A program made the position numbers and the translations under genes. This document shows positions 61,080 through 64,000 of a stretch of 64,000 bases of DNA, piece by piece. Each line of letters starts with the position of its first letter. The first letter of the stretch is position 1. The notes under the pieces are model-generated. The model searched no databases. It worked only from the letters and a program-made list of their open reading frames with translations, and had not been told where the DNA came from. Origin of the DNA: Apricaphanius iberus (taxonomy: Eukaryota; Chordata; Actinopteri; Cyprinodontiformes; Aphaniidae); NCBI GenBank assembly GCA_028564705.1, contig JAPXFQ010002130.1, positions 870,501 through 934,500 of the forward strand. The letters are read 5' to 3'.

Positions 61080-61690
61080 ACAGAAATAAACAGATTTAGC
61101 TCTGCATACACAGATGGATTGCACTTGCAGGAGTTGGTGAGATAACGGCTGCAGATTCGGCATTTGGGACATTGGAAAACTGTTATCAGGCCACCAAAAG
61201 GAATTGAGCTGCGATCTGGGACAGAGAAGCTGCGGCAAGTCTACAGTGTTGGGGAGGAAGAAGAGTGCTAGCCGTTAGTGAGCAGGAGTCGGCCAGATCA
61301 GCTTGAAGGCTCAACAGGCTGGATGATCGCTGGTTAGATCAGTACTGGCGTGAAGAACACAGCGCTCTGCTTGGGGTGGGATCTGGACCCAGGAGCTGGT
61401 AGATCTGCGTGTCCAGGTGCTGGCTGGAAGCCTGCGATGTCAGGGAGGGAGAAGCCGGTATACGAGCAGAGAGGCAGGATTTCTCTGCAGTGATCAGAGA
61501 ACTGGATTGGCGGCAAGGCGGCAGATTCGGAGTCTCAACAAAATGGAGGATCACTGGTTAGATCAGTACTAGAGTGAAGAACACAGAGCAGGAGATGGAG
61601 GCGTGAATAGATTGATGTCTGATGTCTATACCATCCCGTTTTAGGCCTCACTGTGCTGACTGTTTGGGGTAAACATGACCCTAGTGGAAA
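61080..61690. mobile_element. Relative of the transposon remnant at 10751-11832
   Basis: TTATCAGGCCACCAAAAGGA with GAGCTGCGATCTGGG matches TTATCAGGTCGCCAAGAGGA with GAGCTGCGATGTGGG near 11325, and CCTAGTGGAAAAAAGGGC at the right resembles that element's end. It contains a repeated GATCAGTACT...GAAGAACACAG module (near 61337 and 61563). Confidence 0.5.
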
Positions 61691-61789
61691 AAAGGGCATT
61701 ATGTCCTCATTGTGGGTGCTAATGCTAACACGTTACAATACAGAACACACTGATAATGCAAAGCGCGGTGTACTACGGATGCCTACATA

Positions 61790-62978
61790 CAGTGGGGAGG
61801 ACAAGTAATTGATATATTGCTGATTTTTCAAGTTTTTCCAATTACGAAGCATTTAGAGGTCTGTAATTTGTATGAAAGTTATTTTTCAACTGTGGGGAAC
61901 AGAATCTACAACAAAATGAAGAAAATTACTTTGGATGATTTTTAAATATTTAATTTCCATTTTTTTCCATAAGTAGTTGATCATCTATCAGTCAGTAAGA
62001 ATTTAGACTCCCACAGACCTGTTAGTTATTCTTTAAGAAGCCCTCCTGTTCTCCACTCATTACCTGTATTAACTGCACCTGTTTGAACTTGTTACCTGTA
62101 TTAAATACACCTGTCCACACATTAAAATAAACTCCAACCTCTCCACAACGGCCAAGACCAGAGAGCTGTGCAAGGAGATCAGGGATAAAATTGTAGACCT
62201 GCACAAGGCTGGGATGGGCTACAGGACGATAGGCAAGCAGTTTGGTGAGAAGTCAACAGCTGTTGGTGCAGTAATTAGAAAATGGAAGAAGTTCAAGACG
62301 ACGGTCAATCTCCCTCGGCCTGAGCACCATGCAAGATCTTACTCCTGGGGCATCAATGATCATGAAGACAATTGGGAAGCCTAAGTCATGCACTTCTACT
62401 TCCGGTCCTTAGGTCCCTAAATGGCAAAAAAAAAAATGAATGAGAGTCAATGGAGTGATAAAAGTGATTTTCTGATTCAGTTTGAAAAGGGGCCGTGCAT
62501 CAAACATATAATGTCCGTGAAATTTAAAAACAAATTTTGATGCAGAGAAAACGCTGATTTTCGTTTAGAGGTAAAAGTTACTTTAGGTTTGGTGTGAAAA
62601 CATTTAGCGGACTACAACTGCAGAAGAAGGAGAGGGAGGGTTGTAGCCTCCAGTCCAAAGAAAGGAGCATTAAACACGGAGAAAACCTCTATATATCTGA
62701 CCATGTGGAAAGTAGGCCTAGCAGCTATGTCGGGGATAAAGCCAGGTTTCTGTACCGAATATTGAGTTCTGTTTGTCTGATGTATCAAATACTTATCTCA
62801 TGCAATAACATGGAAATTAATTATTTAAAAATCTACTTTGATTTTATGCATTTTTGTTTTAGATTCTGTCCCTCAGAGTTGAAGAGTACCTTTGATACAA
62901 ATTACAGACCACTACATGCTTTGTAAGCGGGAAAACGTCAAAAATCAGCAGCGTATCAAATACCTGTTCTCCCCACTG
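61790..62978 (+). mobile_element. Tc1-like transposon with transposase centre replaced
   Basis: Termini CAGTGGGGAGGACAAGTA and, reversed, CAGTGGGGAGAACAGGTA are flanked by TA on both sides (61788-61789, 62979-62980), as expected for Tc1/mariner. The inverted repeats extend beyond 120 bp. The left part keeps the 5' transposase region (ACCAGAGAGCTGTGCAAGGA to GGCATCAATGATCATGAAG) and the right keeps the 3' flank (GGTTTCTGTACCGAATATTG). Most of the transposase gene is absent, and 62373-62750 is a foldback-element fragment instead. Confidence 0.85.
62373..62750 (-). mobile_element. Foldback element, copy D, half copy inside the Tc1-like element
   Basis: Reads in reverse from the right terminal repeat (GGGAAGCCTAAGTCATGC) to the centre (AGCTATGTCGGGG), where it stops abruptly at Tc1 sequence. 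Only about half of the unit is present. Confidence 0.7.
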
Positions 62979-63139
62979 TAGAACAACAGGGGCTTCTATC
63001 AGGAAGTTGGACCAAACCGAGGCTGGTTCGTATTCACACCTAAAGTGAACTGCACCAGAGTCCGTTTGGAAGCAGACCGAGAACCTTAAGCTTAATTGCA
63101 ACCTTAATGCAATTTAATTACTTTTCACCCAGAGAAAGG

Positions 63140-63505
63140 TTCCATTTTCCAAATTCCATTTTAGCATAACCTTCATTTTAGCAAAAGGTATATTTTTACC
63201 ATAAAATCTATTTTAACATAACTTCCATTTTAACATAAACTTTTTTGTTTTGTATTTAAGCATAACTTTTGCTTTAACATGATTTCCTTTTAAGCATGAA
63301 TTCTAATTTCTCAAAATTATTCTTTAGTATTAATTCTGCTCTAGCATAAATTTTATAATAGCAAAGATTCTAACTGCTCCTGCTTCAGGATAAATTGTGC
63401 AAAAAGTTCTATTTTAGCATAATATCCATTTTAACATCCATTTTATTTTGGCTTTACAGTCACTTAATCATAAGTTCCATTTTAATAACTTCTGTTTTAA
63501 CGTGA
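63140..63505. repeat. Degenerate minisatellite, CCATTTTAGCATAACTT unit
   Basis: Roughly 15-18 worn copies of a unit of about 20 bp (CATTTTAGCATAA, CATTTTAACATAA and variants), all in one direction. Confidence 0.8.
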
Positions 63506-63509
63506 CAAC

Positions 63510-64000
63510 GATTAAAAAATTTTTTTACTTACACTTTGGCTGGTTGCTGATTAAGTTTGCAAGTGAACAGCGAGCAAACCTACAGTGTTTTTGGTTCATA
63601 CTTTCACTTTTGCATTTTGTCAGTATTGACATAGAACTAGAGTTTTTTTTTTTCAACAACATAATACTGTCTTTCAGCTTCTGTCTTTGGCACTCCATCT
63701 CTTAACTTCGTGTTTCTGCCGAGTGACTCACATAGCATGTTGGACCATGTGAAACCACAGCTTTGTGCCCTTATGTTAGTCTGCCGTGAGGCCTCCGGGG
63801 GCAGACGGAGCATGCCTTGCCAGGACTTTTCCATGCTCTCTCTGTGAAGAAACTTTTCAGAAAGCTGTGCTTCCCATCAGTGCTGGTTTCAGCAGATCTT
63901 TCCTCCTGCTCTCCTGAGCGTTAAGAATAGAAATTTAAGATGTCCATAGACTATGAGCATATATATTAACCTCTTGAAAATATGCTGACTAAGATTTACA
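63510..64000. other. Right edge, nothing assigned
   Basis: 63690-63850 is less AT-rich and open on the minus strand, but the peptide is not recognised. No splice-bounded exon was found. Confidence 0.3.

Noticed and set aside
61334..61554. Overlapping minus-strand open frames near 61.4 kb
   Set aside because: They lie in a transposon relative with an internal duplicated module. Peptides are not recognised.
1..64000. CRISPR arrays, bacterial operons, phage or endogenous retrovirus genes
   Set aside because: No direct-repeat/spacer pattern, no dense same-strand genes and no retroviral gene text were seen. The repeats are transposons, SINEs and simple sequence.

Overview
This is a vertebrate, almost certainly teleost fish, nuclear window. 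It holds one spliced protein-coding gene with GT-AG introns, and its remaining DNA is AT-rich and packed with fish-type repeats: Tc1-like transposons, hAT-type elements and MITEs, tRNA-derived SINEs, and degenerate tandem repeats. There is no prokaryotic, viral or organellar gene arrangement. The species cannot be fixed from sequence alone.

The gene is lrig3 (leucine-rich repeats and immunoglobulin-like domains 3) on the + strand. I could place all 19 coding exons, from the ATG at 3446 to the TAG ending at 32382, with every splice junction and phase agreeing. They give a 1100-residue single-pass membrane protein: signal peptide, LRRNT, 15 leucine-rich repeats, LRRCT, three Ig domains, one membrane helix and a cytoplasmic tail of about 270 residues. 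All LRR exons join in phase 2 (inside a Leu codon), and all junctions from the LRRCT exon onward are phase 1. Upstream lie a ZNF143/THAP11-type motif and a GC box; downstream are two AATAAA signals near 32.7 kb.

Layout: 1-3000, upstream DNA with one unrecognised candidate exon (799-1086), a hairpin and an unusual pair of overlapping inverted repeats. 3.0-32.8 kb, lrig3; intron 3 (9.5 kb) carries a hAT element nested inside another hAT element, each with its target duplication, and introns 7, 8 and 11 carry further transposon remains. 32.8-64 kb, no intact gene seen. That part contains a truncated processed pseudogene of eif3l (minus strand, 38.26-38.89 kb), several broken Tc1-like elements, SINEs, a family of about 0.7-kb long-terminal-inverted-repeat elements (four copies in the window), and tandem repeats.

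I found no convincing new biological system. The best leads are the eif3l retropseudogene, the uncharacterised foldback element family, two composite transposon structures (a hAT end plus SINE inside one 8-bp duplication, and a Tc1 element whose transposase centre is replaced by the foldback element), and the unassigned exon-like sequence near the left edge.
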